Below, piece by piece: positions 1-8,772 of a stretch of 36,963 bases of DNA. This stretch comes from an uncultured Pseudobutyrivibrio sp. Its GTDB lineage: Bacteria; Bacillota; Clostridia; Lachnospirales; Lachnospiraceae. The notes beneath the pieces are model-generated. The model was not told the origin of the DNA and searched no databases. It saw only the letters and a program-made list of their open reading frames with translations. Position 1 is the first letter of the stretch; every line of letters begins with the position of its first letter. The position numbers and the translations under genes are program-made. The stretch spans positions 1 through 36,963 of the forward strand of contig CACYLQ010000008.1 in assembly GCA_902775195.1 (NCBI GenBank), read 5' to 3'.

Positions 1-1
1 G

Positions 2-484
2 AAGGCTGTTTTAATATCTCAGCTATTATGGACAGGCATCCCTTGTATTTACTACGGGGATGAGATTGGGATTGATGGCTACACTCATCACGATTCAGGC
101 TTTAGATACGAAATGCCTTGGGCGCTTGCAAATGACAGTAATCAATATCTAAAGCTATATAAAAAGGCTATTTCACTTAGAAGACATGAGGCGGCTTTTT
201 CAAAAGGCAGCAGACAGGTGTTCTATGCAAAGGATTATGTTTTTGCAGTGGCAAGATTCTTTGGGGATGATGTTTATATTGGCGTTATTTCCATGGACGA
301 AAGTGCACAAAAGATAAAGCTTCCATTGGAGCTGATTGGTGCCGATATGCCACAGGAAAACATAGATGTATTTGGCAAGGCCTTTGAGGGCAGTGTTAAT
401 GAGTCAGGTGAGTACGAAATCACTATAGAACCTGAAAGTGGACTTTTAATAAAGCTTAGTTGCGCACTGTTGCGCACTGCATAA
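2..484 (+). CDS. GH13 alpha-amylase family glycosidase, C-terminal part (5' end outside window)
   Basis: The reading frame is open from base 2, so the gene begins before the window. Translation starts in the last strands of a GH13 barrel: the GIPCIYYGDEIG stretch is the conserved segment that follows the catalytic HD pair in this family. A beta-rich C-terminal domain follows, with short strands such as YVFAVARF and DVYIGVIS. There is no visible anchor or repeat, so this looks like an intracellular neopullulanase or maltodextrin-hydrolase type enzyme that trims oligosaccharides brought in after extracellular amylase action. The catalytic residues themselves are not in the window, so the exact specificity cannot be read. 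The last eight residues (SCALLRTA) lie beyond the usual domain end and are encoded by a small tandem duplication. The family call is firm; the substrate is inference, supported by the adjacent secreted amylase. Confidence 0.85.
   Translation, partial: KAVLISQLLWTGIPCIYYGDEIGIDGYTHHDSGFRYEMPWALANDSNQYLKLYKKAISLRRHEAAFSKGSRQVFYAKDYVFAVARFFGDDVYIGVISMDESAQKIKLPLELIGADMPQENIDVFGKAFEGSVNESGEYEITIEPESGLLIKLSCALLRTA
461..480 (+). repeat. Tandem 10-bp repeat TGCGCACTGT/TGCGCACTGC
   Basis: Two copies of TGCGCACTG sit head to tail with a period of 10 bp at the very end of the GH13 gene, just before its stop codon. Because TGCGCA is self-complementary, the pair also reads as an inverted repeat with a 4-base centre. 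The core resembles the half-sites of the dyad at 598-613, so it may be a second binding site or only a slippage product. Confidence 0.5.
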
Positions 485-515
485 ATAGTAAACTTTCGAA
501 ACATGACAAAATAAT

Positions 516-545
516 GCTAGAGTTTTTTATTGACTCTAGCTTTTA
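516..545 (+). terminator. Rho-independent terminator after the GH13 gene
   Basis: The 7-bp arms GCTAGAG (516-522) and CTCTAGC (534-540) enclose an 11-base loop and are followed by TTTTATTT. The hairpin lies 31 bp after the stop codon and separates the GH13 gene from the amylase. Confidence 0.75.
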
Positions 546-597
546 TTTGGCCTATATTTTAGTTATTAGCTGATATAAAAGTCAGTAAAATAAAGTA

Positions 598-613
598 GCG
601 CAACTAATTGCGC
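598..613 (+). promoter_or_regulatory. MalR/LacI-like operator upstream of the amylase
   Basis: GCGCAACTAATTGCGC is a perfect dyad with 6-bp arms and a 4-bp centre, 51 bp before the amylase start. LacI-family maltose regulators of Firmicutes bind similar CGCAA...TTGCG palindromes. A possible -10 element (TAAAAT, 586-591) lies immediately upstream, which would place the dyad over the start of transcription and fit repression. No regulator gene is in the window, so the binding protein is inferred. A small CCAGG/CCTGG hairpin (628-644) lies in the leader. Confidence 0.5.
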
Positions 614-664
614 AATATTAATTTCACCCAGGCTTCTGTCCTGGAAAATGGGAGGTTATATTAA

Positions 665-3600
665 ATGAAGAAAATGGGAGAGTGGGCGAAGCGCGTCGCT
701 TCGGTCGGACTTAGTCTCGCATTACTCTTAGGTTCAACCAACCTAGGATTGGCAGCGACTAATGTCAAAGATTTAAACACAGTTCATGCGGCTTCTGCAG
801 TCAGCAGAGAGTCAATCCATGATGGAACAATCTTACATGCTTTTGCATGGAACTTTAACACAATTAAAGAGAACATTCCTGATATTGCAGCAGCAGGCTA
901 CACAGCTGTTCAGACATCACCTATCAATGAGTGCTTGTCTACAGAGCCTGGCCTTACACTGTTTAGCGACACAGGAAAATGGTACTATCACTATCAGCCT
1001 ACAGACTGGGTAATCGGTAACTATCAGCTTGGAACCAGAGACGAATTCAAGGCTATGTGTGACGAGGCTGAAAAGTATGGAATCGGCATTATCGTTGATA
1101 TCGACCCTAACCATACAACACCTGTATTTGATGAGCTTGGTGATGGATTGCTTAACGCAGTTGGTGGCAAGGATAATCTTTACCACATCAACGGTGCTGA
1201 TACATCCAGAGCAATGAATTATTCAGACCGTGTATCAACAACCTACGACCCAATGGGTGGTCTTCCAGATGTTGATACAGAAAACGAAGCTTTTCAGAAG
1301 TATTTCTATGAATTCCTAGAAGACTGCGTAGCATGCGGCGCTGACGGCTTCAGAATCGATACTGCAAAGCATATTGCACTTCCAGATGATGGTGTTCCAG
1401 CAGAATATGCAGGTCATGAGGACAGAAACAATTTCTATCCAAACATGAAGGAATACTTGGATGAAAATGCAAAGAAGGATTACTCAGATTTATTTGTATA
1501 CGGCGAGGTCCTTCAGGGAGATACAGCACGTATCGCAGCTTACCAGGATATGCTTGGTGGCACAACAGCCAGCGACTACGGTGCAGCCCTTAGAACTGCA
1601 ATTTCAAGCGGTAACGTTGCAACAAAGAAGCTTGAAAACTACAAGATTTCTGATGATGTAAAGGGCGATGTAACCTATACAGCAGATTCTGACAAGCTGG
1701 TTACTTGGGTAGAATCTCACGACAATTACATCAATGACAAATCATATAATACAGTAGATGACACTGATGTTATCCTTGCATGGTCTATCATCGCTGCAAG
1801 AAAGGATGGTACACCATTATTCTTCAGCAGACCAATGGGAAGCTCTAAGGACAACCCATGGGGCGAAAATGTTCTTGGTGCAGCAGGCAGCGACATCTAC
1901 AAGGACCCACAGGTTGTTGCAGTTAACAAATTCAGAACTGCAATGGCAGGAGAATCAGAGAATCTTGTTAACCCAGCAGGGGACAACTCAGTTCTTATGA
2001 TTGAAAGAGGAACAAAGGGCGTTGTTATTGTAAATGCATCAGATGCAGAGTTTAACCTTGAAGAGAAAACAAATCTTGCAGATGGCAATTACCTTGATTC
2101 TGTAGAGGGTCGCGATGGATTATTTATCGTATCAGATGGAACTATTACTGGTAAGGTGCCAGCTCAGTCAGTGGTTGTTTTGGACAAGCAGGCTGAGGGA
2201 GACTATTCCACGCTATCCTTCTTCAACTCAAGAGAATGGGACAATGTCAGCGCTAATTGCGATGGCGTTAATTATCCTTGCGATAATACTGGCGATGGTT
2301 GGTGGAAGGTTACAATCCCACAAGCTAGCTTCAAAATAACATTCACAGATGGAAATGAAACATCAAATGAATTTAGCATCACACCAGAAACAGGAAAGTA
2401 TGTTACTGGCGAAAACGGAAAAATCTATTCTTCTAAGAAGGAAGCAGAGGACGATTTAGGAGTAATCACAAAATCTGTTTACTTCTTCAACACAAAGGAA
2501 TGGAAGACAGTATATGCCTACGCCTGGTATGAGGATGGCAAGCAGGTATTTGGAGGCTGGCCAGGACTTGCAGCTAAAAACGAAGGTGGCTACTGGTACA
2601 GAGCAGACGTAAAGATGATGACAGACAAGTCATTTAGTATCATCTTCAACAACGGAAACGGCACTCAGACAGAGAATATCGACATGAGTGATATGTCTAA
2701 GAACTATATCGCATTAAGCGAGGAGCAGCCTGGTGGAAACCTTAAGGTAGAAAGATTTGCATCAAAGGACGAGGCATCAGAGGCACTTGGTATTTACGGT
2801 GACAAGACTACAGTTTATTTCTACAACACACGTGGCTGGGAAAAGGTTGGCGTCTACGCATGGGGCTCAGCTAAGCTTGGTGACTGGCCTGGAAAAGAAG
2901 CTGAAAACATTGGTAATAACTGGTGGAAATTAACCATCGACAGTGCGCCAGGTTCAGACTTCAATATCATCTTCAATGATTTTGGCGGCGGCTCTCAGAC
3001 AGGAAATCTTTTAGTAGATAGCATCTCAAAGGTTTATTTCTGGGGCAACAACAAATACTCATCTAAGGCCGAAGCAGAGCAGGCAGCCTACGACTTTGAG
3101 CATTCAGAGGGTGAGACTATTGAAGAAAAAGACGGAAACACATTAGTTTATTTCTATGATGAAAACGCATGGAATAATGTGTATGTATATGCATGGGGCG
3201 GTAACTATAACAACTGCATCGGCGATTGGCCAGGTACAAAGATGACACGTCTTGGCGGTGGCTGGTATGCAGCAAACGTACCTAACGAAGCAATTGACAA
3301 CACTGATTTACATTTAATCTTTAATGATGGTAACGGTACACAACTTCCTGACAATGTAATGGAAGGAAGAAGCAAGCTTTTCTTCACATCTAGCACAACA
3401 GACGGCTTCGCTTCAAAGAGCGATGTGGAGGCTTATCTTGGAATGGAAAAGCCATCTGAACCAGAACCAACTGAGCCAGAGGCTAAGCCTGTTGATGAAG
3501 AGCCAGCAGTAGCTGACGGATACACAAGACTTTACACAAAGGTTGATGCAACTAATACAGATGATGTGTATATGTATGCTTGGCTTAAAAAGGATGATGG

Positions 3601-4531
3601 CACATCAGCTGGCGAACCATTTGAGGCATGGCCAGGTAAGAAGATGATGCACATCGGAAACGGTTGGCATGCAATCGATATAGAAAACAAGTATCTTACA
3701 GGATATGTTGATGCAGAGGTTGAGGATATCGTTGAGGATAATGCTGATGCTGATGCTTCAGAGGAAGTAACAGATACAGAGGAAGCGGTTACAGAAGAGT
3801 TAGTTACAGAAGAGCTAGTTACAGACGAAGCTGTTGAGAATGAGGCAGCCAGCGCTGAGGAAACAGATGTTATTTCAGTTATCACTAATGTAATTGATGT
3901 TCTTACAAGTGCATTCAAGCCAATGACAGCCAGCGCTAAGGAAACAGTAAGAATCCCAGTAGAGATTCAGTATATTGTTCATAATAACAATGGCCAGCAG
4001 AATAATGAACCTGTTGTTACAACAGTTCGCCCTAGCGACGAGGAGCTTGGTAAGGCAGTTGCACCAGCTCCAGTACCAGCTCCAGCGCCTTCAGTAACAC
4101 CATCACAGCCTAGCGGTTCCGGCTCTACACCATCAGCTAGCCCATCACAGGGCACTGTAGCTCCAAAGCCAGCTGTAACAGTAGCAGAACCACAGGTACC
4201 ACTTGCAGGCACAGTAAAATCTGCAGATGCAACTACAAAGAAGACTTCTAAATCTACAAAGAAGGCTGTAGCTGAGGATAAAGAGGTGGCTACAGAGGAT
4301 ACTTCAGCAGATACTACAGAAGATACTGTAGAGGATACTACAGAGGCAGCTAGCGATAAGAAAGTTGAGAAATCTTCTTCCGAGGAAGAAGCTCCTGTAG
4401 AAATTGCTGAAGAGGAAGCGCCAAAGGCTGCTGAGAATTCTACATTCCCAGTAGCACCAGTTGCAGTAGCGGTTGTTGTAATCGTTGCAGCAGTAGGCGC
4501 AGGATTATTTATTAAGCGTAAACGTTTCTAA
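665..4531 (+). CDS. Secreted, membrane-anchored GH13 alpha-amylase with five CBM26-like modules
   Basis: This 1288-residue enzyme hydrolyses starch outside the cell. GGAGG at 651-655 supports the start. Residues 1-45 form a signal peptide. The GH13 barrel occupies about 50-430, with the DIDPNH region, nucleophile Asp232 in GFRID, acid/base Glu281 in YGEV and the His352-Asp353 pair. A beta domain follows to about 510. Five starch-binding modules of CBM26 type begin near residues 518, 605, 717, 827 and 955; most show the pattern aromatic-W...YAW...WPG...GW, then IIFN-GNGTQ and a YSSK-EAE tail. The fifth module appears interrupted by an acidic Glu/Thr/Val-rich stretch (about 1016-1094). Next come a Pro/Ser/Thr linker and an acidic Lys/Glu/Thr stretch, then a transmembrane segment (about 1258-1281) ending KRKRF. 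No LPXTG motif precedes it, so anchoring is probably by the helix itself. Similar multi-CBM amylases are known in Butyrivibrio and Eubacterium rectale. Confidence 0.95.
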   Translation: MKKMGEWAKRVASVGLSLALLLGSTNLGLAATNVKDLNTVHAASAVSRESIHDGTILHAFAWNFNTIKENIPDIAAAGYTAVQTSPINECLSTEPGLTLFSDTGKWYYHYQPTDWVIGNYQLGTRDEFKAMCDEAEKYGIGIIVDIDPNHTTPVFDELGDGLLNAVGGKDNLYHINGADTSRAMNYSDRVSTTYDPMGGLPDVDTENEAFQKYFYEFLEDCVACGADGFRIDTAKHIALPDDGVPAEYAGHEDRNNFYPNMKEYLDENAKKDYSDLFVYGEVLQGDTARIAAYQDMLGGTTASDYGAALRTAISSGNVATKKLENYKISDDVKGDVTYTADSDKLVTWVESHDNYINDKSYNTVDDTDVILAWSIIAARKDGTPLFFSRPMGSSKDNPWGENVLGAAGSDIYKDPQVVAVNKFRTAMAGESENLVNPAGDNSVLMIERGTKGVVIVNASDAEFNLEEKTNLADGNYLDSVEGRDGLFIVSDGTITGKVPAQSVVVLDKQAEGDYSTLSFFNSREWDNVSANCDGVNYPCDNTGDGWWKVTIPQASFKITFTDGNETSNEFSITPETGKYVTGENGKIYSSKKEAEDDLGVITKSVYFFNTKEWKTVYAYAWYEDGKQVFGGWPGLAAKNEGGYWYRADVKMMTDKSFSIIFNNGNGTQTENIDMSDMSKNYIALSEEQPGGNLKVERFASKDEASEALGIYGDKTTVYFYNTRGWEKVGVYAWGSAKLGDWPGKEAENIGNNWWKLTIDSAPGSDFNIIFNDFGGGSQTGNLLVDSISKVYFWGNNKYSSKAEAEQAAYDFEHSEGETIEEKDGNTLVYFYDENAWNNVYVYAWGGNYNNCIGDWPGTKMTRLGGGWYAANVPNEAIDNTDLHLIFNDGNGTQLPDNVMEGRSKLFFTSSTTDGFASKSDVEAYLGMEKPSEPEPTEPEAKPVDEEPAVADGYTRLYTKVDATNTDDVYMYAWLKKDDGTSAGEPFEAWPGKKMMHIGNGWHAIDIENKYLTGYVDAEVEDIVEDNADADASEEVTDTEEAVTEELVTEELVTDEAVENEAASAEETDVISVITNVIDVLTSAFKPMTASAKETVRIPVEIQYIVHNNNGQQNNEPVVTTVRPSDEELGKAVAPAPVPAPAPSVTPSQPSGSGSTPSASPSQGTVAPKPAVTVAEPQVPLAGTVKSADATTKKTSKSTKKAVAEDKEVATEDTSADTTEDTVEDTTEAASDKKVEKSSSEEEAPVEIAEEEAPKAAENSTFPVAPVAVAVVVIVAAVGAGLFIKRKRF
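3846..3947 (+). repeat. 21-bp direct repeats in the amylase linker
   Basis: Two 21-bp copies, at 3846-3866 and 3927-3947, differ at one base and are 81 bp apart, so they stay in frame. They encode the related peptides ASAEET and ASAKET. They lie inside the acidic stretch that interrupts the fifth starch-binding module. Just before them, 3785-3830 holds three shorter copies encoding VTEEL or VTDEA. This suggests that the linker grew by in-frame duplication. Confidence 0.7.
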
Positions 4532-4552
4532 CTATAATAGATTTAACCCGAA

Positions 4553-4598
4553 AAGATCACTTTCGCTATCGGTTTTAGGTAGCGAAGGTGGTCTTTTT
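4553..4598 (+). terminator. Strong hairpin terminator after the amylase
   Basis: The arms AAGATCACTTTCGCTA (4553-4568) and TAGCGAAGGTGGTCTT (4580-4595) pair over about 16 bp with G-T pairs tolerated. An 11-base loop lies between them and TTTTT follows. Confidence 0.85.
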
Positions 4599-4671
4599 AG
4601 TTATAGTCACTTGTCTGAGGCAGTTGTAAATGATAAAGTCATAACGTAAATACTAAAAGAGGATGCGAAAT

Positions 4672-5331
4672 ATGGAAAAGAAAAACATAAAAGCAGTGTT
4701 ATTTGACATGGATGGCACACTTACAGATACAGAAAAATTCTATCAGAAGGCATGGCCTGAGACTTTGGCTCACTTCGGCTACGAAATGACTCCTGAAAAG
4801 CCCTTAGAGCTTCGTTCCTTGGGCCGCCCATTTGCTGTGGAAAAGTTTAAGGAATGGTACGGCGAAGATTTTGATTATTGGGCAGTCAGAGAGTATCGCA
4901 AGGTGATGGTAGAGGAAATCCTTAAGGAAACAGGAATTCCCCTTAAGCCAGGTGCTAAAGAAACATTGAAATGGCTTAGAGACCATGATGTTTTCATATC
5001 TCTTGTTACAGCTAACGATAGAGAACGTGCCAACAGATATCTTAAAAAGATAGGTCTATTTGAATATTTTAATGCAGTAGTTTGCGCTGATATGGTTGAA
5101 AAGGGCAAGCCTGCACCAGACATCTACGCCTACGCCTGTGAGACTCTTGGCATCGCTCCAGATGAAACCTACGCAGTAGAAGATTCTCCAAATGGCTGTA
5201 TAAGTGCTTACGGCGCCGGCTGTAATGTAATTATGATTCCTGATTTAACCGAGCCAGATGAGGAGCTCAAAAAGATATTATATGCCAGACTAGATTGCCT
5301 GATGGATATCTGCAAACTGTTTGAAATATAG
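4672..5331 (+). CDS. HAD superfamily hydrolase, beta-phosphoglucomutase-like
   Basis: This 219-residue cytoplasmic protein belongs to HAD subfamily IA, phosphatases and phosphomutases that act on small phosphorylated metabolites. Motif I is FDMDGT with nucleophile Asp12 and Asp14. Motif II is the Thr of VTAND, motif III the Lys of KGKPAPD and motif IV the ED pair of VEDSPNG. A helical cap lies between motifs I and II. The start at 4672 is preferred to the in-frame ATG at 4663, because AGAGG (4658-4662) then stands 9 bases away rather than touching the codon. The gene lies alone between the amylase terminator and the FIST gene. A beta-phosphoglucomutase role would suit starch degradation, but no maltose phosphorylase is visible, so the substrate remains open. 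Confidence 0.85.
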   Translation: MEKKNIKAVLFDMDGTLTDTEKFYQKAWPETLAHFGYEMTPEKPLELRSLGRPFAVEKFKEWYGEDFDYWAVREYRKVMVEEILKETGIPLKPGAKETLKWLRDHDVFISLVTANDRERANRYLKKIGLFEYFNAVVCADMVEKGKPAPDIYAYACETLGIAPDETYAVEDSPNGCISAYGAGCNVIMIPDLTEPDEELKKILYARLDCLMDICKLFEI

Positions 5332-5481
5332 AAAATATAGAGAGATATTATAGTTAAAAGTGTTGATTTCTTCTCAATATCTGATAATTTGATGAAATAT
5401 ATGTGAAAAAACTTCATTTGAGCCAAAAATGTGATAAATTTCAATATATATGAAACCATTTATAGTTGGGAAGGAGTCAGC

Positions 5482-6576
5482 ATGCAAATATCAATAGGAA
5501 CTTCAATGAAAGCTGATTGCGCTCAGGCAGTAGCAGAAGCAATCGCTAAAGTAAATAACCCAAATCTATTAGTCTTATTATGCGCTTACGAACATTTAAA
5601 GGAAGCATCTGAAATTATTTCAGAAAAGTTCAAGGGCGTTCCACTTATTGGCACCAGCACAACTTCATATTACGAATCGGAATCATCAGATAGAAGAATG
5701 CTTGTAATGTGCTTTGGAAGTGATGTTGCTGCAGAGGTTGGCATCATTCGTAATCTTTCAACTGCACCAATTGCTGACATTGCTTCTATGGAAGAAAAGG
5801 TTTCAAAAATTCAGGCTGGTGACAGCAATACAGTCTGCCTGGAATTTTGTACAAATGATGAGGAGCGTTTGGTAACAACCATGAACGTAGCATTGGAGCG
5901 TGCAAGAATTCCTGTTGTTGGTGGAACTATTTTTGGTTACCCAGCAGGAGCTACAGGCTATGCAATGCTTGATGGTGTTCTTTATCCAAACGCATGTTGT
6001 TATGCCCTTATCAAAAATAAATCTGGAAAGATTAGAACATATTCAGAGAATATCTTTGGACCAATGGAATGCGGTAGGACACATATTGCAACTAAGGTTA
6101 ATCTTGCAAATAAGGAGCTTATTTCATTGGATGGAAGACCTGCAGCTGATGTTTATTGTGAAGATGCAGGTGTTAGCCGTTCAGAGCTTGTTGATAACGT
6201 CTTAGTCAGCCCACTTGGTCGTGTAATTGGTAATGAAATCTTCATTAGTAGCCCTTATGCCATTGGTAACAATGGTTCTCTCATCAACTACAAGAAGATT
6301 AATGAGAATGACACCATTGAGATTCTTGAGCTTAAGGATTACGAGGCTATCGGCGATGAAACCAGACGTCAGATTCGAGACGAAAACGGAAAGATTTCTT
6401 TCATATTCTCTGTAAATTGTATTTATAGACATTTGTTATTTAACCAGAGAAACTACATGACTGATTTCCTTACAGCCATGAAGAGCGTTGGTCCTCATGT
6501 AGGAATTGTTGGTGGTGGTGAGCAGTACAAGAAACAGCATGTAAATCAGACAATGGTTTGCGCCGTTTTTGAATAG
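5482..6576 (+). CDS. FIST domain sensory protein
   Basis: This 364-residue soluble protein consists of a FIST N domain (about 1-180) followed by a FIST C domain (about 195-345). FIST is a proposed small-molecule (perhaps amino-acid) binding sensory module. Recognisable features are [13 protein letters not shown] near residues 53-65, the glycine-rich [21 protein letters not shown] stretch in the middle, and the C-terminal [10 protein letters not shown] segment. AAGGAG at 5471-5476 fixes the start. No signal peptide or membrane segment is present, so it acts in the cytoplasm. It is followed after 17 bp by a methyl-accepting chemotaxis protein that has no sensory domain of its own. The obvious inference is that the FIST protein supplies ligand sensing to that partner. 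The family call is firm; the ligand is unknown. Confidence 0.88.
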   Translation: MQISIGTSMKADCAQAVAEAIAKVNNPNLLVLLCAYEHLKEASEIISEKFKGVPLIGTSTTSYYESESSDRRMLVMCFGSDVAAEVGIIRNLSTAPIADIASMEEKVSKIQAGDSNTVCLEFCTNDEERLVTTMNVALERARIPVVGGTIFGYPAGATGYAMLDGVLYPNACCYALIKNKSGKIRTYSENIFGPMECGRTHIATKVNLANKELISLDGRPAADVYCEDAGVSRSELVDNVLVSPLGRVIGNEIFISSPYAIGNNGSLINYKKINENDTIEILELKDYEAIGDETRRQIRDENGKISFIFSVNCIYRHLLFNQRNYMTDFLTAMKSVGPHVGIVGGGEQYKKQHVNQTMVCAVFE

Positions 6577-6593
6577 AATTGCAGGAGGTCAGT

Positions 6594-7553
6594 ATGGGAC
6601 TTTTTAGTAGAAAGAAAAAAGAGGAAGAGGTTGTTGAGGTTAAGAATACGCCTGAGAAGAAGGCGGATATTAGATCTCGCATGAAAGCTATTAAGGAGGT
6701 TGGTCGATTCTCCATCGAACAGAAGGCTAAGCTTCAGGAAGAGGAGGCCAACACTATTAAGGGTATCGAAACTATCAGAGAATCCTTTGCAGTTGTTGAG
6801 GATAAATATGGATCAATCTCTGAGTCGGTAGCAAATTTCCAAAATGAGTTTAAGACCATCGAGGAAATCACACAGGCCTTTGATGAAATTGTTAAAAAGC
6901 TGGTTCAGACCGCTGACGATTCTCATAACGGAATGGAAAACGTTGACCGAAGCTCTGGTGCAGTTTCAGATACTATTGCAGAGGTTGAAAAGGTTTTCGA
7001 AGCCTTCCAGGCAAGCTTTGATGAAATCAGAGATAAGGTTGAACAGATTGGTGGCTTCGCAAAGCAGACAAACCTTCTTGCATTAAATGCATCTATCGAG
7101 GCTGCTCGTGCTGGTGAGGCAGGTCGAGGCTTCGCGGTTGTCGCTGACGAAGTAACAAATCTTTCAACAGAGATTCAGAGCGTTGTAACATCTATTTTTG
7201 AAAGCATGCAGGCTTTGGATGAAAACAATAATCGTCTGGTTGAATCCGTTGACCATACCAAGGAAGCTATCGAGGCTTCTCACGAAAAGGTTGTTGAGAC
7301 ACAGGAGGTTGTAGGCCAGATTAAGACTGTTGCTGATGAGGTTACTGATCAGAGTGTTCAGATGGGTGAGGTATTTAGAAACTGTGAGAGCTCTATCAAC
7401 AGCATTTCTGATAACATTGAAGATTCCCGTGGATACTTCGATAATGTAACTAATGATATTGAGGATATTAAGGTTAAGATTACCAAGAAGGGATTCATGT
7501 TTGAGGACATGAACAACGTACTTGAACAGATTGATCCATTAACAAATCTTTAA
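6594..7553 (+). CDS. Cytoplasmic methyl-accepting chemotaxis protein
   Basis: This 319-residue protein carries an MCP signalling hairpin. The tip sequence [18 protein letters not shown] followed by [11 protein letters not shown] (about residues 158-190) is the contact region for CheA and CheW. On both sides lie heptad-like coiled-coil helices. The N-terminal 60 residues are short, charged and highly basic/acidic ([11 protein letters not shown]), with no transmembrane segment and no PAS, GAF, Cache or HAMP domain. It therefore lacks a sensory domain. AGGAGG at 6583-6588 sets the start. An upstream TTG in frame is rejected because it lies before the Shine-Dalgarno sequence. Co-transcription with the FIST gene is likely, and a strong terminator ends the pair. 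Confidence 0.9.
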   Translation: MGLFSRKKKEEEVVEVKNTPEKKADIRSRMKAIKEVGRFSIEQKAKLQEEEANTIKGIETIRESFAVVEDKYGSISESVANFQNEFKTIEEITQAFDEIVKKLVQTADDSHNGMENVDRSSGAVSDTIAEVEKVFEAFQASFDEIRDKVEQIGGFAKQTNLLALNASIEAARAGEAGRGFAVVADEVTNLSTEIQSVVTSIFESMQALDENNNRLVESVDHTKEAIEASHEKVVETQEVVGQIKTVADEVTDQSVQMGEVFRNCESSINSISDNIEDSRGYFDNVTNDIEDIKVKITKKGFMFEDMNNVLEQIDPLTNL

Positions 7554-7560
7554 AAAAGGG

Positions 7561-7590
7561 GCTTCCCCCGAAAAAGGGGGAAGCTATTTT
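7561..7590 (+). terminator. Bidirectional terminator between the MCP gene and the PfoR-like gene
   Basis: The 9-bp arms GCTTCCCCC (7561-7569) and GGGGGAAGC (7576-7584) enclose a 6-base loop and are followed by TATTTTTATT. An A-run on the other side (7552-7557) lets it also serve the convergent minus-strand gene. Confidence 0.85.
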
Positions 7591-8672
7591 TATTCTAGGC
7601 GCATATCGCCATCTTTTACCCAACCAAGCTTTACAGCCACCATATTAAATAGTGGGCAAAGCACTGCTGGAAGCACGAAGCAGATAAGGATAAGTCCCAG
7701 CCAATCCATTGCAGTGATTGCTGATTTTGTGCCGGCTGCAATATCATTTACCCAGCCAGTGTAAACACCAATCTGACCAACAAGTCCGCAGGTGCCCATG
7801 CCTGATGAAACAGCAGCGCCGTTCATTTCCATCTTAAACAAGCATGTTGCAAGAGGACCTGTGATTGCAGAGCAAAGGATTGGTGAAATCCAAATGCGAG
7901 GATTTTTGATGATGTTTGGCATCTGAAGCATTGATGTTCCGATTCCCTGTGAAACTAGTCCGCCCCATTTATTTTCCTTAAAACTCATCACGGCAAATCC
8001 TACCATCTGTGCGCAACAGCCTGCTACAGCAGCGCCACCAGCAAGTCCGGTAAGTGAAAGGGCTGCGCAGATTGCGGCAGAAGAAATAGGAAGAGTAAGT
8101 GCGATTCCTACGATAACTGAAACAAGGATACCCATGATAAATGGCTGCTTTGTAGTAGCCCACATGATAAGTGTTCCTACAGAGCTTGCAGCTTTTCCAA
8201 GTGCTGGAGCCCACCAAGCGGAAAGGGCAATACCAACGCCGATTGTAACAAGTGGAGTAACAAGAATATCAATCTTTGTCTCCTTAGAAACAGCCTTGCC
8301 CACTTCTGCAGAAATGATTGCTACAAAAAGAACGGCAAGAGGGCCACCTGCGCCGCCAAGTGCATTAGATGCAAAGCCTACAGTGATAAGTGAAAACAGT
8401 ACAAGTGGTGGGGCCTGAAGAGCATAGCCGATGGCAACTGCCATGGCTGGACCACTCATTGCAGTAGCAAGACCGCCAACAGTGTAATCAACACCTGCAA
8501 CAGTAGCTACAGGCACTGTCAAAAATCCAATTCCAAACTGAGTTCCTATTGTATTTATGATTGTTCCAATAAGAAGTGAACAAAACAAACCTTGGGCCAT
8601 GGCGCCAAGGGCATCAATGAGATAACGCTTCACCGAAATCTCGATGTTTTTTCTCTTTAAAAATTCTTTCAT
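7590..8672 (-). CDS. PfoR-type membrane protein (PTS EIIC_2 family)
   Basis: This 360-residue, very hydrophobic protein has about nine or ten membrane segments, rich in Gly, Ala and Ile. Its features match the PfoR/COG3641 family, related to PTS permease IIC domains: the N-terminal ALGAMAQGLFCSLLIGTI, the VGGLATAMSGPAMAVAIGYAL stretch, an NALGGAGGPLAV loop and the C-terminal FNMVAVKLGW. PfoR was first described as a regulator of perfringolysin O in Clostridium perfringens, but transport or sensing roles are equally possible. It has no IIA or IIB partner here. AAAGGAGA just before the ATG (minus strand) supports the start. A TATAAT box on the minus strand lies 34 bp upstream of the start. Confidence 0.8.
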   Translation of the reverse strand: MKEFLKRKNIEISVKRYLIDALGAMAQGLFCSLLIGTIINTIGTQFGIGFLTVPVATVAGVDYTVGGLATAMSGPAMAVAIGYALQAPPLVLFSLITVGFASNALGGAGGPLAVLFVAIISAEVGKAVSKETKIDILVTPLVTIGVGIALSAWWAPALGKAASSVGTLIMWATTKQPFIMGILVSVIVGIALTLPISSAAICAALSLTGLAGGAAVAGCCAQMVGFAVMSFKENKWGGLVSQGIGTSMLQMPNIIKNPRIWISPILCSAITGPLATCLFKMEMNGAAVSSGMGTCGLVGQIGVYTGWVNDIAAGTKSAITAMDWLGLILICFVLPAVLCPLFNMVAVKLGWVKDGDMRLE

Positions 8673-8705
8673 ACATCTTCTCCTTTTATAGTTGATAACA
8701 AATGT

Positions 8706-8746
8706 ATTATAATTGATTTAATCGTGTCGCAAAAGATTAATTGACC
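8706..8746. promoter_or_regulatory. Divergent promoter region between the PfoR-like gene and DUF4250
   Basis: On the minus strand a TATAAT box (8706-8711) could drive the PfoR-like gene, with a weaker TTGCGA element 15 bp upstream. On the plus strand TTGATT (8713-8718) with ATTAAT (8736-8741) at 17-bp spacing could drive DUF4250 and capA. The two overlap, so the genes may compete for polymerase. This is read from consensus matches only. Confidence 0.35.
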
Positions 8747-8772
8747 GATTTATGTAATGAATAGGAGGCAAT

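Noticed and set aside
3532..4212. Long open frames on the minus strand inside the amylase linker region
   Set aside because: They are Ser/Thr- or Gly-rich antisense readings of low-complexity Glu/Thr/Pro codons, with no ribosome binding site and no recognisable domain.
4672..5331. Naming the HAD protein beta-phosphoglucomutase (pgmB)
   Set aside because: The motifs are shared by many HAD IA phosphatases and no maltose or trehalose phosphorylase is adjacent.
5355..5387. TAAA...CTGATAA as a sigma-D (motility) promoter before the FIST gene
   Set aside because: The gap between the two boxes is about 21 bases, but the consensus needs about 15, and the -10 matches only 6 of 8.
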